Assembly (NCBI GenBank): GCA_028280025.1
Contig: JANQMO010000044.1
Location: forward strand, 97,578 to 161,577
Reading direction: 5' to 3'
Length of the DNA stretch: 64,000 nucleotides
Source of the DNA: Chlorobium sp.
Lineage (GTDB): Bacteria; Bacteroidota; Chlorobiia; Chlorobiales; Chlorobiaceae
Shown here: piece by piece, positions 17,279-26,079 of the stretch
How the letters are laid out: each line of letters starts with the position of its first letter
How positions within the stretch are numbered: position 1 is the stretch's first letter
Made by a program: the position numbers and the translations under genes
The notes under the pieces: generated by a model
What the model saw: the letters and a program-made list of their open reading frames with translations, nothing else
What the model was told of the DNA's origin: nothing
Databases searched by the model: none

Positions 17279-18198
17279 AGGAACAGTATTGGGGCATTGA
17301 TCTCGGTGGAACGAAAATAGAGGGAACTGTTCTCAATGAGAACAGGGAAGCGCTCGTTCGGTTACGGGTTCCAACAGAAGCGTCGGGCGGTTACCGCCAT
17401 ATACTGGGACGGGTAGCTATGCTTGTCGAGAATATGGCTGATGAGCTTGGCTCTTCCCTGCCTGAGCACATCGGTATCGGTACCCCGGGCAGAATTGATA
17501 TGAAAACAGGCTGCTTGAAGAATTCAAACACCGTTTGTCTGAATGGGGAGCCTCTTCACGACGATCTCGAGGACATCTTGCATGCAGATGTGAGTCTCGA
17601 TAACGATGCCAACTGTTTTGCGCTTGCCGAATCGCTGTTCGGGGCCGGGAGGGATACCATGCGCCGCTCCGGTGCGGTTGCTTTCGGCGTGATATTGGGG
17701 ACCGGGGTTGGAGGAGGAATCGTGTGCGGCGGCAAGGCTGTTCGGGGTGCGCACGGTATTGCGGGCGAGTGGGGCCATAATGAACTGCTGCCGGGAGGAG
17801 ATCCCTGTTACTGCGGGAGGAACGGTTGTGTTGAAACCGTTCTTTCGGGCCCTTCCCTTGAGAGATATTATACCGTGCGATCGGCAGGGATGTGGAAATC
17901 ATTGAAAGACATCGCCGCTTCGACGGAAACCGACGCCGCGTCGAGAGAGACTGTCGATAGGCTTGTAAGCGGTTTCGGGCAGGCGATTGCACAGATCATC
18001 AATATCCTCGATCCCCACATTATCATCATAGGCGGAGGTGTCGGCAATGTCGAGGAGCTGTACAGCCAGGCGGCCCGGCATGCGATAGAAAAGCATCTTT
18101 TTAACGGTTCCCTTGATATTCCGGTCGTTCGTCCCAGGCTCGGGGACAGTGCCGGAGTTATCGGAGCTGCATTGTTGACCGTCGGAAAGTACGAATGA
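17275..18198 (+). CDS. ROK-family sugar kinase (glucokinase-like)
   Basis: ROK proteins are sugar kinases or repressors; this one lacks a DNA-binding domain, so it is probably a kinase. The 307-residue protein starts with the phosphate-binding WGIDLGGTKIEG. It has the catalytic region SLDNDANCFALAE (the Asp in DNDAN is the expected base) and the zinc-site ROK signature GEWGHNELLPGGDPCYCGRNGCVE. The C-terminal ATP-site is IIIIGGGVG. I choose GTG 17275, which overlaps the preceding small frame; translation upstream gives unrelated sequence. Its stop overlaps the next gene as ATGA. The sugar substrate is unknown. Confidence 0.88.
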   Translation: MKEQYWGIDLGGTKIEGTVLNENREALVRLRVPTEASGGYRHILGRVAMLVENMADELGSSLPEHIGIGTPGRIDMKTGCLKNSNTVCLNGEPLHDDLEDILHADVSLDNDANCFALAESLFGAGRDTMRRSGAVAFGVILGTGVGGGIVCGGKAVRGAHGIAGEWGHNELLPGGDPCYCGRNGCVETVLSGPSLERYYTVRSAGMWKSLKDIAASTETDAASRETVDRLVSGFGQAIAQIINILDPHIIIIGGGVGNVEELYSQAARHAIEKHLFNGSLDIPVVRPRLGDSAGVIGAALLTVGKYE

Positions 18199-19658
18199 AA
18201 CGATCAATTCAGGTGAAAGAAAGCAGTCTGAAGGATCATTACAGAAAGGGTGAAGAGATTGAGCTGACCATCTCTGATATTGCCGAGAAGGATCAGTGTT
18301 TCGGCAGGCTTGAAAACGGTACCGGTGTTCTCGTCAGGGGCATGCTGGCGGTAAACGATACCGTCAGGGCAACTGTAACGAAAGTCAGGTCTGCATATCT
18401 GGAAGCTGTTCTTGATGAGCTGCTTGTTCCTTCACCAGACCGTGCGGAGCCGGAGTGCGCCGTATTCGGGGTTTGCGGCGGATGCAAGTGGATGCACGTT
18501 CGATACGATGCCCAGCTGCGTTACAAGAAAAAGAAGGTTCAGGACGCTCTCTTTCATCTGGGAGGGGTGCAGAATGTGTCGGTACAACCGGTGCTGCCGG
18601 CACCTGCGACGACACATTACCGGAACAAGGTGGAGTTTTCCTGTTCCAGCAAGCGCTATCTCCTGCCGGATGAGCTGAAACAAACCGTTCTTGAAAAACC
18701 CAAGAGTTTCGCACTCGGATTCCATGCTCCGGGCAACTATGAGAAAGTTCTCGATATCGAGACATGCTGCCTTGCCAAAGGGAGCATGAACAAAGCGCTG
18801 GCGGCTACCCGTGAATTTGCCGTCCGGAAAGGTTTGTCTCCGTATGCAGCAAGGGATCATGAGGGATACCTCAGAAACCTGGCGCTTCGTTACAGCGAAG
18901 AACAGGGCATGCTTATGGTTAACCTGGTAACCTCGTGGCATGACGCTTCGCTCATGGAGGCCTACAGGGAGCACATGCTGGCGTCTATGGGCGAGCAGCC
19001 GATGACTATCGTGAACAATGTTACCACCAGGAAAAATACCGTGGCTGTCGGCGAGGAGGAGTATGCCGTTCATGGCGATGGATTTATTCAGGAACGGCTT
19101 GGGGATTTGATATTCAGGATATCGGCCAATTCTTTTTTCCAGACCAACACACGACAGGCTGAAATTCTTTACAGCGGGATACTCGATATGGCCCGTTTGC
19201 GGCCGGACGATACTGTTTATGACCTTTACTGCGGTACCGGAACCATAACGCTCTATCTTGCGCGGCTGTGCCGCCGGGCGGTCGGGATTGAAATCGTGGA
19301 AAGTTCTCTTGACGATGCCGCAGATAATGCGCGGTGTAACGGTATCGGGAATGTCTCTTTTTACAAATCGGATCTCAAGGATTTCCATTCACTGCTCGAT
19401 ACACTCGAAGCGTATGGTTTTCCCCGTGTTATCGTTACCGATCCTCCCCGTGCCGGTATGCATCCGAAAGCGCTCAAAACCATGGTCCGGCTTCAGCCCG
19501 AAACAATTGTCTACGTGAGCTGCAATCCTGCCAACCTCGCCCGGGACTCCAAAGATATCCTTGCCGCCGGATACTCCCTTACAGAAGTTCAGCCTGTCGA
19601 CATGTTTCCCCACACCAGCCATATCGAGACGCTTGCATGCTTCAGACGCAAGGTTTGA
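18195..19658 (+). CDS. 23S rRNA (uracil-C5)-methyltransferase, RlmD/RumA family
   Basis: These enzymes use SAM to methylate C5 of a uridine in 23S rRNA or tRNA. The 487-residue protein has an N-terminal TRAM domain (about residues 20-80). The cysteine cluster FGVCGGCKWMH with earlier and later cysteines should bind a 4Fe-4S centre. The Rossmann methyltransferase domain has YDLYCGTGTITLYLA, DPPRAGMHPKAL, and the catalytic VYVSCNPANLARD. It overlaps the ROK gene by 4 bases (ATGA). Which uridine is modified (RlmD, RlmCD or TrmA type) cannot be settled here. Confidence 0.92.
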   Translation: MKRSIQVKESSLKDHYRKGEEIELTISDIAEKDQCFGRLENGTGVLVRGMLAVNDTVRATVTKVRSAYLEAVLDELLVPSPDRAEPECAVFGVCGGCKWMHVRYDAQLRYKKKKVQDALFHLGGVQNVSVQPVLPAPATTHYRNKVEFSCSSKRYLLPDELKQTVLEKPKSFALGFHAPGNYEKVLDIETCCLAKGSMNKALAATREFAVRKGLSPYAARDHEGYLRNLALRYSEEQGMLMVNLVTSWHDASLMEAYREHMLASMGEQPMTIVNNVTTRKNTVAVGEEEYAVHGDGFIQERLGDLIFRISANSFFQTNTRQAEILYSGILDMARLRPDDTVYDLYCGTGTITLYLARLCRRAVGIEIVESSLDDAADNARCNGIGNVSFYKSDLKDFHSLLDTLEAYGFPRVIVTDPPRAGMHPKALKTMVRLQPETIVYVSCNPANLARDSKDILAAGYSLTEVQPVDMFPHTSHIETLACFRRKV

Positions 19659-19662
19659 AGAA

Positions 19663-19694
19663 TTGTTGAGTTGTTGATTTGTTGAACTGTTGAT
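19663..19694 (+). repeat. Short tandem repeat, four 8-bp units
   Basis: Four adjacent units read ttgttgag, ttgttgat, ttgttgaa and ctgttgat, directly after the stop of the RNA methyltransferase gene. The units differ only at their first or last base. No function is evident. Confidence 0.7.
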
Positions 19695-19777
19695 GAGCCT
19701 ATAGTGCCTTTGGGAAATCTCTGATTGCTTGAGGAATTATTGATTCTTCGTGTCGGTTGACAGAAGAAAAGGTCATC

Positions 19778-20212
19778 ATGGCTATTGAGCATTCGGTTGT
19801 CATCAAGCGGCCCCTTGCCGAAGTAGAGGCGTATATGACTGATATTTCCAACGACAGCGAGTGGCAGGAAGATGTACGGGAGTCGGTCATCACTACAGAG
19901 GGGCCTCTTGGAAAAGGTACTGCAGGCTATGAAATCCGCAATGTCATGGAATTGGCAATGCGAACGGAGTGGACCGTAACGGGTTACCATCCGGGAACAT
20001 CATACTCCTTTGCCAGTAAAAAAAGCCCGGCTCCCTATGAAGGTACTGTTCTTTTTTCAATCGAACCCGGCGGCACCAGGGTGACATACCGGTTTTCCTT
20101 GAAACCCGGGGGGCTTCCGGGCGTTCTTGATCCGTTGATGTCGCTTGCATTCACTCCCCGTTTCAGGCAGAATCTCGAATATCTCAAAACACTGCTCGAA
20201 AGTCGGCCGTGA
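19778..20212 (+). CDS. SRPBCC-superfamily (START/polyketide-cyclase-like) protein
   Basis: This 144-residue protein has the SRPBCC pattern: a first strand with EHSVVIKRPLAEVEAYMTDI, a middle RTEWTVTGYHPGTSYSF, then IEPGGTRVTYRFSLKP and a long C-terminal helix. Such domains form a hydrophobic cavity for lipids, pigments or other ligands. I choose ATG 19778 because aaaagg lies six bases upstream; a TTG 21 bases earlier has no such site. The nitroreductase-like gene begins 15 bases later, so the two may act on the same substrate. No specific ligand can be inferred. Confidence 0.75.
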   Translation: MAIEHSVVIKRPLAEVEAYMTDISNDSEWQEDVRESVITTEGPLGKGTAGYEIRNVMELAMRTEWTVTGYHPGTSYSFASKKSPAPYEGTVLFSIEPGGTRVTYRFSLKPGGLPGVLDPLMSLAFTPRFRQNLEYLKTLLESRP

Positions 20213-20227
20213 GGTACGGAGGAACCT

Positions 20228-21025
20228 ATGGATTCATCGAAAAAGCTGGAAGAGTACCGTTATTTCCTCAAGGACAGCGTCCGCCGGACAATCAATTTTA
20301 CAGAGACGGCACAAAACCTTCTACAGCCTGCTCCTCCATTGCAGAAGCCTTGCCGTGACGGGACCGTCCTCGTCGGACTGCCCGACGGCTGCGCATCGTT
20401 GAAAAAGCATTGTACGATGCCGGTAGGCGAAGCAATCGCGCAGCGGGAAAGCGTGCGATCCTATTCAACCGAATCCCTTTCGTTGGAAGAGCTTTCCGCC
20501 CTGCTCTGGGCAACCCAGGGGATACGGCTTGTTCTGAACGAGGCCTGCGCTTTGCGGACTGTCCCTTCCGCCGGAGCACGGCATTCTTTTGAAACCTACA
20601 TTGCCGCCCAGAACATCGATGGTCTGCAGCCGGGGCTGTACCGCTACCTTCCTCTCGACAATAAGCTCGAACGGCTTTTTCTCGACGAGAAGATCGCGAC
20701 AAAAGCGGCATGGGCTTCCATGGCGCAGCAATTCGTTGCCGGTGCCGCGGCGGTTTTTTTCTGGACAACCATCCCCGAACGCATGGAATGGCGCTACGGC
20801 CTTGCCGCGCACAAGGTGATCGCCCTCGATGCCGGACATGTCTGCCAGAACCTTTACCTGGCATGCACCGCGATGGGAGCCGGAACCTGTGCAATCGCTG
20901 CCTACGACCAGGACGAATGTGACCGGCTTCTTGGCGTCGACGGCCGGGAGGAATTCACGATGTATATCGCTCCGGTAGGTAAGACTGGTGCAGGGTCGCC
21001 AGGATACTGCGTGCCGGGGTTGTAA
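20228..21025 (+). CDS. SagB-type / nitroreductase-family FMN oxidoreductase
   Basis: The 265-residue protein has a SagB/ThcOx-like nitroreductase fold. QRESVRSYSTESLSLEELSALLWATQG binds FMN in this family. LRTVPSAGARHSFETYI and GLYRYLP follow, with CQNLYLACTAMGAGTCAIAAY near the end. SagB enzymes in peptide clusters oxidise azolines, but most orphan members are of unknown function. No YcaO or precursor peptide gene is nearby. An acggagga ribosome site precedes ATG 20228. It probably forms an operon with the SRPBCC gene. Confidence 0.85.
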   Translation: MDSSKKLEEYRYFLKDSVRRTINFTETAQNLLQPAPPLQKPCRDGTVLVGLPDGCASLKKHCTMPVGEAIAQRESVRSYSTESLSLEELSALLWATQGIRLVLNEACALRTVPSAGARHSFETYIAAQNIDGLQPGLYRYLPLDNKLERLFLDEKIATKAAWASMAQQFVAGAAAVFFWTTIPERMEWRYGLAAHKVIALDAGHVCQNLYLACTAMGAGTCAIAAYDQDECDRLLGVDGREEFTMYIAPVGKTGAGSPGYCVPGL

Positions 21026-21059
21026 CGGCAGGATAAGGCAAAGAGGCTGTTTCCAAAAG

Positions 21060-21187
21060 TCATGCCGCCCCGTGAAATAGATGTTCGGATTTCACAGGGA
21101 TGCGGCCTCCATATTGACTGTAGCTGGAAAATGGATATCCGGGTAAGCCCCGTGAAGTCAAGAGCATCTATTTCACAGGGCATGCCC
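21060..21187. repeat. Long imperfect inverted repeat (arms of about 46 bp)
   Basis: The two arms, roughly 21060-21107 and 21140-21187, pair in inverse orientation. The core gtgaaatagatg (21072-21083) matches catctatttcac (21165-21176) perfectly. The outer catgcc/ggcatg and an inner gatttcacagggatgcgg against its partner also match with a few changes. A transcript could fold into one long hairpin with a 32-base top loop. No T run follows, so it is not a simple terminator; it may be a palindromic repeat element. Confidence 0.7.
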
Positions 21188-21248
21188 GAGGATGACTATA
21201 TCATGAGAAAATGCATGATTTCCGGAGGCAGCCTTCGCTGCATGGACG

Positions 21249-21590
21249 TCAACGGACGCGCCAGTGTCCCGATACCCAGACGCCGCGGCGGTTCCAGTGA
21301 CCGGGGACCCATACCGCTCCGTGTCGCGGACGTTTTATCGTTTTCCAGTGGCCGTGAATCCAGTGACCGCGGCGGTTGTAATGACCGGGAACCCATACCT
21401 TGTTTTTGTAGGGTTTCCCTCTGTACACCCAATGGCCGGGGATGACCACGCCGCCGGGAGTTGTTCTCGGCGCAACCCATACAAAGTGGGGTCCATGGTG
21501 GACGGGATGCGGGTAAGTGACGGCACAGGACTTGAGCGGCAGAATGAACGCCAGGCCAAGCACGATCAACAGGAACTTGACGCTTTTCAT
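21249..21590 (-). CDS. Secreted YXWGXW-repeat-like protein
   Basis: The 113-residue protein has a clear signal peptide (KFLLIVLGLAFILPL) followed by KSCAVTYP, where the cysteine might be lipid-modified although the lipobox is not canonical. The mature part is made of repeated W-x-P/x-G-H-W/Y units: VIPGHWVYRG, VWVPGHYNRRG, WIHGHWK, VWVPGHWNRRG and VWVSGHWR. This is like the YXWGXW repeat proteins of the envelope. A strong aaaggaggt site favours the second of two adjacent ATG codons (21590). The function is unknown. Confidence 0.8.
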   Translation of the reverse strand: MKSVKFLLIVLGLAFILPLKSCAVTYPHPVHHGPHFVWVAPRTTPGGVVIPGHWVYRGKPYKNKVWVPGHYNRRGHWIHGHWKTIKRPRHGAVWVPGHWNRRGVWVSGHWRVR

Positions 21591-21814
21591 CATTACCTCC
21601 TTTCATGAAAGGTTGCAGAACGATTCGTTGTTCTATATGGCAGATGCATGCATATGGTTTTGATCGACAGAGCATGAGCCTCCTTGTTCGAGGCTTCTCA
21701 ATTGTTACTATGCATGGGAGAGCAAGAATGTTTCAAGGGAAAGGGACGGGACGCGTTCCCTTCACACCAGTGATGCATTCCGGGCCGAACCGGGAACACG
21801 AATTGGCCGATTAA

Positions 21815-21994
21815 TTGCAAAAAACGCCGGTGAAAACGCCGGTGAAAATGTCAGAACTGATAGAGGCTGCACTGAAGGACGAGCCGCAGTTGACATTGGG
21901 CGAGGTTGCTAAAGCTATTGGAATATCCCTGCGCGCTCTTCCTTTTTGCCCTTTGCCTTTCTACTTTTGCCTTTCCCCGCCTACTTCCTCGTAA
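21815..21994 (+). pseudogene. Fragment of a RecG-like/AlbA_2 ATP-binding protein (C-terminal wHTH)
   Basis: The frame reads LQKTPVKTPVKMSELIEAAL, followed by LTLGEVAKAIGISLRA. The KTP-KTP linker and the short helix-turn-helix are what is seen at the C-terminus of AlbA-domain, RecG-related proteins. The expected rest of the protein is missing upstream. After about 21935 the frame runs into sequence antisense to the DUF1232 gene. It is most likely the degraded tail of a lost gene. The rest of 21594-21815 shows nothing I can name. Confidence 0.4.
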
Positions 21995-22428
21995 TCCGCC
22001 TCGATCGTCGGGACCGCGGCCTCTGAGGCAGTCGAGAGGATTTCGTTCTCCCATGTCATGAACTTGTCGAGGTCATGGTTGATCGATGAGAGAACGGCCG
22101 TGAGGATGGCGACGTCATCGGCTAAACCGAGAAGAGGAATGAAGTCGAAAATTGCATCGAAGGGGGAGACGAAATAGACGATTGCCGTTATAGCAAGGAG
22201 TATGGTCTGCCAGGGGATGACCTGGTATTCCCGGTTGATCCATGACCTGACCAGGCGGATGAGCGCCTGGAACTTCTCGGATATTTCCTGAAACTGTGAC
22301 GGGTTTTTGTGCGCAGCAGACTTGTGCATCGCCGAATCGAGTATTTTTTTTACTTTTTCGGGATTGCGCGCAACATTTTCCGCTTTTTTCCTTGCCCTGT
22401 CAAATGCTTTTTCCTTTCCGTCCATCAT
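21961..22428 (-). CDS. DUF1232 (YkvA-like) membrane protein
   Basis: The 155-residue protein has a charged N-terminal half. A conserved DUF1232 block follows: WQTILLAITAIVYFVSPFDAIFDFIPLLGLADDVAILTAV, given here in parts, with the invariant P-x-D and P-x-x-G-x-x-D-D. The block forms one or two membrane segments. A ggag site lies eight bases before ATG 22428. Its biochemical role is unknown in this family. It lies 27 bases downstream of the rhomboid gene and may be co-transcribed with it. Confidence 0.85.
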   Translation of the reverse strand: MMDGKEKAFDRARKKAENVARNPEKVKKILDSAMHKSAAHKNPSQFQEISEKFQALIRLVRSWINREYQVIPWQTILLAITAIVYFVSPFDAIFDFIPLLGLADDVAILTAVLSSINHDLDKFMTWENEILSTASEAAVPTIEADYEEVGGERQK

Positions 22429-22455
22429 AGCTCTTTCTCCGAAATGACGTCTGGC

Positions 22456-23298
22456 TTACTTTTTTCCCGCCTTCAGCAGCTTCCTTTTCTCCTCTTCGGT
22501 CAATGATTTATAACCGTCCCGGGATATCTTGTCGAGGATGGCATCGATTTCCTCCTCGGAGGCCTGCAGTCCTGTTTCACTGCTCTTCTTTGTATGGAGT
22601 TTCGGGCCGCCGCTCTCGTCTTTTTTGGGAAACGTTTTGTCAATCCAGTCGGAAAAAGAAAATCCCTGCTGCCGGTATTTGATATAGGCGAATCCTACAA
22701 GCATGCCCCCGAGGTGGGCGAAATGGGCGATATTGCTGCGCGCGCCCATCGTGGTGCTGTTGATCCCCATCAGAAGTTCGAGTGCCGCGTATCCGGCAAT
22801 AAAATATTTTGCCTTGATGGGAAACAGGAAGTAGAGGAATATGTAACGGTCGGGAAACATCATGCCGAAAGCGAGCAGCACCCCGAAAACCGCACCGGAG
22901 GCGCCGACAGTGGGATAAGGACTGCCGACTGTTGTAAGGATATTGATCAGGGCGGCCCCTATACCGCAGATGAAATAGTAGTACGTGAACTCTTTGGTTC
23001 CCCAGTAATTTTCGATCTCGGTCCCAAACAGCCAGAGGGCGAACATATTGAAGAAGATATGCGCGAACCCGCCATGCATGAACATGTAGGTGACAAGCTG
23101 CCATACCTGAAAGCCCATTCCGGTTTCGGTTGATGACGCAATGGGCCATAACGCCCCGTACAGATAGAATATCTGGGAAATAAATCCAGGTGCTGCCGTG
23201 ACAAAAAACACCAGGATGTTGACGATGATAAGTGTTTTTATAGCCGGGGGCATAACCTGGAATCCCCCCGGCCTGTAAGGCTGGTTATAACTATTCAT
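22456..23298 (-). CDS. Rhomboid-family intramembrane serine protease
   Basis: Rhomboids cleave membrane proteins within the bilayer. The 280-residue protein has six predicted helices. The catalytic Ser134 is in GASGAVFG, and the partner His195 is in IAHFAHLGGM. The conserved HGGFAHIFFNMFALWLFG block is at residues 75-92. Beyond the membrane domain is a cytoplasmic tail with EEEIDAILDKISRDGYKSLT-type sequence, an ending common in Bacteroidota/Chlorobiota rhomboids. The substrate is unknown. Confidence 0.92.
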   Translation of the reverse strand: MNSYNQPYRPGGFQVMPPAIKTLIIVNILVFFVTAAPGFISQIFYLYGALWPIASSTETGMGFQVWQLVTYMFMHGGFAHIFFNMFALWLFGTEIENYWGTKEFTYYYFICGIGAALINILTTVGSPYPTVGASGAVFGVLLAFGMMFPDRYIFLYFLFPIKAKYFIAGYAALELLMGINSTTMGARSNIAHFAHLGGMLVGFAYIKYRQQGFSFSDWIDKTFPKKDESGGPKLHTKKSSETGLQASEEEIDAILDKISRDGYKSLTEEEKRKLLKAGKK

Positions 23299-23355
23299 GC
23301 AGTATCGCTTGTTTGCTCCTCGCGGTTTTCAGCACAATTTAATGCCGGTTGATGG

Positions 23356-24549
23356 TTAATCGTTCAGGGCGGCAATGCCGGGCAGAACCTTGCCTTCGAG
23401 AAATTCGAGGCTCGCTCCGCCGCCTGTCGATATGTGTGTCATGCCGGATTCAAGACCGGCTTTCATGACGGCTGCTGCAGAATCTCCTCCGCCGACAATG
23501 GATATCGTGCCTTTTGCCGTTGCGTCTGCAAGAGCCTGCGCTACGGCAATAGTGCCGTGGGCGAACGCTTCGATCTCGAAGACTCCCATCGGCCCGTTCC
23601 AGACAACCGTTTTGGCATTGAGGATTTCCTGTGAATATCTATCGACGGTTTGCGGACCGATATCGAGACCCATCATGTCGTCGGGAATGCTGTCAACTCC
23701 GACGGTGCTTGTCCGGGCATCGGCGGAAAATTCGCTTGCCGCCACAACGTCTTCCGGCAGGAGCATTGTTATGTTTTTCTCGCGGGCGGTCTGGAGCAGG
23801 TGCGCCGCCAGTTCCACCTTGTCATCTTCCACCAGGGATTTGCCGACAGCGTATCCCTGGGCTCTGAAAAAGGTGAAGATCATTGCCCCGCCGATAAGGA
23901 CCGTGTCAACCTTGTTGAAGAGGTTTTCGAGCACATCGATTTTTCCTGAAATTTTCGCACCGCCAAGAATGGCCACAAACGGGCGTTCGGGTGCGTCGAG
24001 CGCCTGTCCAAGGTATTTCAGTTCTTTTTCAATAAGGCGTCCTGCCACGGAGGGTTGTACGAAATGGCATATCCCTTCGGTTGATGCGTGTGCACGATGA
24101 GCTGTTCCGAATGCGTCGTTGACATATATCTCGCCCATCGAGGCAAGTTCCCGGGCGAATTCCGGATCGTTTTTTTCTTCTTCCGGATGAAACCGCAGAT
24201 TTTCCAGGAGCATGATGTCTCCGTCCTGGAGGGTGAGTGCCTGCTGCATGGCTTCCGTTCCTATGCAGTCGTCCGCCATGACAACCTGTGTGTCGAGAAG
24301 CTCTGCAAGCCTTTTGGCAACGGGTGCAAGCGACAGTTCCGGTACCACCTTGCCTTTGGGGCGGCCTAAATGTGACATGAGAATAAGCCTGCCTCCCGAT
24401 TCGGTTATGGTTCTGATCGAGGGCAGCGCTTCCACGATGCGCTTGTCATTGGTTATGTTTCCGTTATCATCGAGCGGTACATTGAAATCAACACGCATGA
24501 GTACCCGGCGGCCTTTGCATGAGATATCAGACAAGGATTTCTTTTCCAT
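23356..24549 (-). CDS. pgk: Phosphoglycerate kinase
   Basis: Pgk interconverts 1,3-bisphosphoglycerate and 3-phosphoglycerate with ADP/ATP. In an autotroph using the reductive TCA cycle it serves gluconeogenesis. The 397-residue length is standard. Diagnostic motifs are RVLMRVDFNVPLD, LMSHLGRPKG, FVAILGGAKISGKI, the nucleotide-site WNGPMGVFE, and the C-terminal GGGDSAAA and HISTGGGASLEFLEG. Confidence 0.97.
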   Translation of the reverse strand: MEKKSLSDISCKGRRVLMRVDFNVPLDDNGNITNDKRIVEALPSIRTITESGGRLILMSHLGRPKGKVVPELSLAPVAKRLAELLDTQVVMADDCIGTEAMQQALTLQDGDIMLLENLRFHPEEEKNDPEFARELASMGEIYVNDAFGTAHRAHASTEGICHFVQPSVAGRLIEKELKYLGQALDAPERPFVAILGGAKISGKIDVLENLFNKVDTVLIGGAMIFTFFRAQGYAVGKSLVEDDKVELAAHLLQTAREKNITMLLPEDVVAASEFSADARTSTVGVDSIPDDMMGLDIGPQTVDRYSQEILNAKTVVWNGPMGVFEIEAFAHGTIAVAQALADATAKGTISIVGGGDSAAAVMKAGLESGMTHISTGGGASLEFLEGKVLPGIAALND

Positions 24550-24642
24550 TGTTCAGGATTCCTGGTTCAGGGTTGAATGATTGAAAAGGACTTCTTGAAA
24601 TATACATAATGTCTGCGGCTGTTTTCCGCGATGCCGCTCCTT

Positions 24643-25656
24643 TCAGCGGCGGGTTGCCCGGTACTTTTTAACGTTTTTTGCATGTCCAGCCGCAGTTTTT
24701 GCAAAATAGTGACCTCCGGTACCGGTTGCAACAAAGTAAAGATAGTCGGTATCGGCAGGTTTCAGAACAGCCATGATCGACGAGGCTCCCGGATTGCAGA
24801 TGGGGCCGGGAGGCAACCCTTTGTATTTATAGGTGTTGTAAGGAGAGTCGACGGTAAGGTCTCTGTAAAGAAGCCTGCCCCGTTTCTTTCCGAGCGCGTA
24901 CTGCACCGTCGGGTCTGCCTGGAGCTTCATGTTTTTTTTAAGCCTGTTGAGATAGACTCCGGCGATCAGCGGTTTTTCTTCGTCAAGAGGCGTTTCGGCT
25001 TCGACAATGGATGCAAGGGTCAACAGTGCACGTTCTTCAAACTTTTTTTCCCCGCCGGTTACCTCGAGGCTGTCGGCGAGAAATGCCCTCAGTTTTCCGA
25101 CCAGAAACCGGATGACCTCTTCCGGGGTGCTTGCCCATGGGAAATTGTAGGTTCCCGGGAAAAAGTATCCTTCGAACGAATCAGCCGCAATACCAAGCTC
25201 AAGAAGCAGGTTCCTGTCAGTCGCACTTGTGATGAATGACAGTGAATCGGTATCGAGCCGGGAGCCTATGATTGCAGCGATTTTTTCCTGACCGAGCCCC
25301 TCCGGGATAAGGATTCTCTCTTCATCCTGCGGATGGTTATGAAGGTAGGAGAGCAGGGCGTAATTCGACAGACCCGGAGGAACAGTGTATCTTCCGGGCT
25401 TGATATTGCGAAGCTCCGGAAAAATGCCGGCCGTTATAAGTAATGGCCGTTCCTCCCGGATCGCCCCTTTTTGGAAGAGGGATGATATGATCGAGCCAAG
25501 ACTTGCTCCACGGTGTACGACCATCCGGTTTTCAGGGGGTATTGCCCCGGGGGTATTCCAGCCGGGCAAGTGGAAATACGCGGCAAGAAACAAAAGAGAG
25601 GGGAGAAAAATGCTTGAGGCAAAGATGAGCAAACGGCTTGTGAGCGAGTCACGCAT
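24643..25656 (-). CDS. mltG: Endolytic murein transglycosylase MltG
   Basis: MltG cuts nascent glycan strands and helps set their length. The 337-residue protein has one N-terminal membrane segment (about residues 9-28), a LysM-like domain, and the YceG catalytic domain. The catalytic domain includes FEGYFFPGTYNF, LASIVEAET with the expected catalytic glutamate, and QADPTVQYALG, then SPYNTYKYKGLPPGPICNPG. All main blocks are intact. It follows the chorismate mutase gene by 17 bases. Confidence 0.95.
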   Translation of the reverse strand: MRDSLTSRLLIFASSIFLPSLLFLAAYFHLPGWNTPGAIPPENRMVVHRGASLGSIISSLFQKGAIREERPLLITAGIFPELRNIKPGRYTVPPGLSNYALLSYLHNHPQDEERILIPEGLGQEKIAAIIGSRLDTDSLSFITSATDRNLLLELGIAADSFEGYFFPGTYNFPWASTPEEVIRFLVGKLRAFLADSLEVTGGEKKFEERALLTLASIVEAETPLDEEKPLIAGVYLNRLKKNMKLQADPTVQYALGKKRGRLLYRDLTVDSPYNTYKYKGLPPGPICNPGASSIMAVLKPADTDYLYFVATGTGGHYFAKTAAGHAKNVKKYRATRR

Positions 25657-25673
25657 GAAACGGCTCCGGGAAG

Positions 25674-26000
25674 TTATCGGGGTGAAAGTGTCTGCTGCTG
25701 GTTCTTGTGTTCATGCTGAAACAGCCGGGTTTCTTCAATGATGCATTTATAGATTTTTTCAAGCACACACGCTTTTCGTTCAGAATCCGCCTGGCTGAGA
25801 ACGTTGGCAAGAACCTCTTTTTCTCGTGCAGGCTGAAGCACTTCCTCGCCAATCCGCTGCTTGAGGGAGCTGATATTCTGGGCGCAGTTGAGTCTCTGGC
25901 AGAGGAGGGTTGAAAGTTCACTGTCAATAGCGTCGATTTTCTTTCGCCACTCGTCCAGTTCATGCCGGTGATTTGTCTGCCTGTCGTTTATGTTTGACAT
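25674..26000 (-). CDS. Chorismate mutase, AroQ class
   Basis: This 108-residue protein matches the all-helical AroQ fold that converts chorismate to prephenate for phenylalanine and tyrosine. The first helix has RKKIDAIDSELSTLLCQRL with the expected Arg and Lys. KQRIGEEVLQPAREKEVL follows, and the third helix has KIYKCIIEETRLFQHEH, where the usual Glu/Gln sites are present. It stands alone rather than fused to PheA or TyrA. A histidine-rich N-terminal extension precedes the domain. Confidence 0.85.
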   Translation of the reverse strand: MSNINDRQTNHRHELDEWRKKIDAIDSELSTLLCQRLNCAQNISSLKQRIGEEVLQPAREKEVLANVLSQADSERKACVLEKIYKCIIEETRLFQHEHKNQQQTLSPR

Positions 26001-26079
26001 GGTGCGTACAGTCTTATGTAAGAAACCTCTTGTATGATTGATAAAATATTAAAATAATGCTGATCTTTCGGCCAACCTT

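Noticed and set aside
21264..21608. A 114-codon plus-strand frame opposite the YXWGXW-type gene
   Set aside because: The minus-strand gene has a signal peptide, repeats and a strong ribosome site; the plus frame is its shadow.
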